Below, piece after piece: positions 5,310-7,425 of a DNA stretch of 7,425 nucleotides (its first letter is position 1; the number at the start of each line of letters is the position of its first letter). The position numbers and the translations under genes are program-made. Source of the stretch: Xanthobacteraceae bacterium (GTDB taxonomy: Bacteria > Pseudomonadota > Alphaproteobacteria > Rhizobiales > Xanthobacteraceae); the NCBI GenBank assembly GCA_030037105.1, contig JASHRY010000221.1, positions 1-7,425 of the forward strand. Reading direction: 5' to 3'. Under the pieces are notes generated by a model. It had not been told where the DNA came from and did no database searches. It worked only from the letters and a program-made list of their open reading frames with translations.

Positions 5310-6848
5310 TTACTGGCCTCTGACCGGATCGAGCCCGACCTCGGCGGCATCGAGGGCGGTCGCGAGCCGCTTGTCCTCGCCGTAATAGCGCGCGCGCTCC
5401 CAGAACTTCGGGCGGCCGATGCCCGTCGACCTGTGCCGGCCGATGATATTGCCGTTGGCGTCCTCGCCGAGGATGTCGTACAGGAACAGGTCCTGGGTGA
5501 TAATGACCTCGCCCTCCATGCCCACGACCTCGGTAATGTGAGTGATGCGGCGCGAACCGTCGCGCAGGCGTTGTCCGTGAACGACGACGTCGATGGAGGA
5601 GCAGATCATCTCGCGGATGGTGCGCGAAGGAAGCGCGTAGCCGCCCATCATGATCATGGATTCGAGACGCGAAAGCGCCTCGCGCGGGCTGTTGGCGTGC
5701 AACGTACCCATGGAGCCGTCGTGACCGGTATTCATCGCCTGCAGGAGGTCGAACGCTTCCGGTCCGCGCACCTCGCCGACGATGATCCGATCCGGCCGCA
5801 TGCGCAGGCAGTTGCGCACCAGATCGCGCATGGTGATCTGGCCTTCGCCTTCGATGTTCGGCGGCCGCGTTTCCAGGCGCACGACGTGCGGCTGTTGCAG
5901 TTGCAGCTCGGCCGCATCCTCGCAGGTGACGATGCGCTCGTTGTCGTCGATGTAGCGGGTCAGGCAATTAAGCAGCGTGGTCTTGCCGGAGCCGGTGGAG
6001 CCGGAGACGATGGCATTGACGCGGCAGCGGCCGATCACCTTGAGGACTTCCGCTCCTTCCGGCGAAATCGAGCCCAGCTTGACAAACTGATCGAGAGTGA
6101 GCCGGTCCTTCTTAAACTTGCGGACGGTGAGCGCCGGGCCGTCGAGCGCGAGCGGCGGCACGATGGCATTGACACGCGAGCCGTCCGGCAGGCGCGCGTC
6201 ACAGATCGGCGAGGATTCATCGACGCGGCGGCCGACCTGGCTGACAATACGCTGGCAGATGTTGAGGAGTTGCTGATTGTCGCGAAAACGGATGCCGGTT
6301 CGTTGAATCTTGCCGCCGATTTCAATGTAGACCGTGCTCGAGCCGTTCACCATGATGTCGTCGATCTCGTCGCGCGCCAGAAGCGGCTCCAGCGGCCCAT
6401 AGCCGAGCACGTCGTTGCAGATGTCGTCGAGCAGATCCTCCTGCTCGGCGATCGACATCACGATGTTCTTGATCGCAACGATTTCGTTGACGATGTCGCG
6501 GATTTCCTCGCGCGCGGAGTCGGCGTCAAGCTTGGCCAGTTGCGCAAGATCAATGGCTTCGATCAGCGCGCCGAAGACGGCGCCCTTGGTTTCGTAGTAG
6601 GAGTCGGAGCGGCGGTTATCGATCACGGCGGGCATTGGTTGCGGATTCGGCGCCGCGGTCACGGTCCGCGCCGGCGTCCCGAGAATCGGCGCGCCGAGAC
6701 CGGCGGAAGGTAACGGCGTCCGCCCGGCTTCGGAGGATGCGGCTTCGGCGACGGGCGCGGCGGCGGCCACCGGCGCCGCCGGAACCGGGCCTGCCGGCTG
6801 CACGTCGAGGGCGGGGGCAGTACCGGAATTGGGACGCTTGCCAAACAC
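5310..6848 (-). CDS. cpaF: CpaF/TadA pilus-assembly secretion ATPase
   Basis: This cytoplasmic hexameric ATPase of the type II/IV secretion superfamily has 512 residues. A Pro/Ala-rich flexible N-terminus (to about 75) precedes an all-helical N-terminal domain (about 85-160), the region [10 protein letters not shown] to [13 protein letters not shown] (160-230), and the RecA-like motor. Walker A is GSTGSGKT (283-290), Walker B is [11 protein letters not shown] (354-364) with catalytic E359, and the His box is GTLHANSP (381-388). All key residues are present, so it should be active; it powers pilin assembly through TadB/TadC. I chose GTG at 6848, giving the family-like start MFGKR: GGTGGAG (6857-6863) lies 8 nt upstream. 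A TTG immediately before it at 6851 (spacer 5 nt) is an alternative adding one residue; there is no ATG. It begins 18 nt after the cpaE stop. Confidence 0.95.
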   Translation of the reverse strand: MFGKRPNSGTAPALDVQPAGPVPAAPVAAAAPVAEAASSEAGRTPLPSAGLGAPILGTPARTVTAAPNPQPMPAVIDNRRSDSYYETKGAVFGALIEAIDLAQLAKLDADSAREEIRDIVNEIVAIKNIVMSIAEQEDLLDDICNDVLGYGPLEPLLARDEIDDIMVNGSSTVYIEIGGKIQRTGIRFRDNQQLLNICQRIVSQVGRRVDESSPICDARLPDGSRVNAIVPPLALDGPALTVRKFKKDRLTLDQFVKLGSISPEGAEVLKVIGRCRVNAIVSGSTGSGKTTLLNCLTRYIDDNERIVTCEDAAELQLQQPHVVRLETRPPNIEGEGQITMRDLVRNCLRMRPDRIIVGEVRGPEAFDLLQAMNTGHDGSMGTLHANSPREALSRLESMIMMGGYALPSRTIREMICSSIDVVVHGQRLRDGSRRITHITEVVGMEGEVIITQDLFLYDILGEDANGNIIGRHRSTGIGRPKFWERARYYGEDKRLATALDAAEVGLDPVRGQ

Positions 6849-6866
6849 CAACGCAACTCCACCAGG

Positions 6867-7425
6867 TTATGCTTGCCGCTGCAGCAGCTTTTCGATCAGC
6901 GGTAACAGCAGGCCGGCGTGCTGTTTCTTTTGCTCCGCACGGGCGGTCAATCGCTGTGCCAGTTGGCGGAACATCTCGGCGATGCGGTGGTTCGCGGCGA
7001 TCTCGGCGATCATTTGCCCATTGTTCGCCGCCGCGCCGAACACCTGCGGGTCGAACGGAATGACGGCAAGGGCCGGGCTCTCGAGCGCCTTGGCGAAGTC
7101 GGCGGCCTTGACCTCGGGCCGCTTCGGAACGCCAACTTGGTTGAGGCAATAGTGCGGGCGGTGGTCGTTCGGCCGCGCCGCCTTGAGAAAATCGTGCAGG
7201 TTCTTGGTATTGCGCAGATTGGCGAGATCGGGCGCGGCGACGATTAGGATATCGTCGGCGCTTACCAGCGTCTGCCTGGTCCAACCGGTCCACTGATGCG
7301 GAACGTCGACGACGACGCACGGCATCGTGGCGCGCAGCGAATCGAAAATCGCATCGAACGCGTCGGCGCCGAAATCGTACACCCGCTCCAGCGTTGCCGG
7401 CGCCGCCAGCAGGTTCAAATGATCG
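6867..7425 (-). CDS. cpaE: CpaE pilus-assembly MinD/ParA-like protein, C-terminal part (runs off right edge)
   Basis: The last 185 codons are present; the true start and the first part of the P-loop NTPase domain lie beyond the window. The visible part fits the CpaE/TadZ branch of the MinD/ParA family: a buried strand CVVVDVPHQWTGW containing the DVP motif, then LVSADDILIVAAPDLANLRNTKNL, the strand-helix element after Walker B. A later GVPKRPEVKAADFAKAL and LAVIPFDPQVFGAAANNGQM complete the fold, and a basic C-terminal helix ends at residue QRQA. CpaE/TadZ proteins localise the Tad machinery, often to a cell pole, and usually have a weak or deviant ATPase site; that site cannot be judged here. 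The frame is open to the edge, so the TTG visible near 7418 is an internal Leu codon. cpaF follows after 18 nt. Confidence 0.88.
   Translation of the reverse strand, partial: DHLNLLAAPATLERVYDFGADAFDAIFDSLRATMPCVVVDVPHQWTGWTRQTLVSADDILIVAAPDLANLRNTKNLHDFLKAARPNDHRPHYCLNQVGVPKRPEVKAADFAKALESPALAVIPFDPQVFGAAANNGQMIAEIAANHRIAEMFRQLAQRLTARAEQKKQHAGLLLPLIEKLLQRQA

Noticed and set aside
5169..6713. A 514-residue plus-strand open frame antisense to cpaF and tadB
   Set aside because: It is the mirror of cpaF, which has intact ATPase motifs; the antisense product is rich in Arg, Asp, Val and Ala with no domain, as expected from opposite-strand frames in high-GC genes.

Overview
The window is part of a chromosomal Tad (Flp, type IVc) pilus assembly locus. 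GC is high and third codon positions are strongly G/C. The cpaE-cpaF-tadB-tadC order, the CpaE/CpaF sequence style and a 45-bp interrupted palindrome of a kind familiar from Bradyrhizobium-like genomes all suggest an alphaproteobacterium of the Hyphomicrobiales (Bradyrhizobium/Rhodopseudomonas/Xanthobacteraceae neighbourhood). The genus is inference from memory of these families, since no search was run.

Layout from right to left. On the minus strand, 7425 to 3340 holds four tightly packed genes: the C-terminal part of cpaE (cut by the window edge), cpaF (secretion ATPase), tadB and tadC (paired inner-membrane platform proteins). Gaps are 8-18 bp, so this looks like one operon. On the plus strand, 2446-3333 encodes a TPR lipoprotein that fits TadD; it is inverted relative to everything around it and its stop lies 6 bp from the stop of tadC. 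Between its start and tadE lies a 642-bp non-coding region (1804-2445) carrying five inverted repeats, including the repetitive palindrome. On the minus strand, 1803 to 1 holds tadE, tadF (overlapping by one base) and the N-terminal part of a TadG-like gene that runs off the left edge and contains a 15-bp tandem repeat coding for Gly/Ser.

How they work together (family knowledge): CpaF hydrolyses ATP to drive pilin assembly through the TadB/TadC platform. CpaE is a MinD/ParA-like factor that localises the machine. TadD is an outer-membrane-directed lipoprotein. TadE and TadF are minor pseudopilins, and TadG-like proteins are envelope-anchored components. The major Flp pilin, the prepilin peptidase, the secretin (CpaC/RcpA) and CpaB/CpaD are not in this window.

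I found no sign of a new defence or mobile system. The points worth checking are the inverted tadD with its unusual C-terminal tail, the repeat-rich TadG tail, and the cluster of palindromes in the divergent control region.
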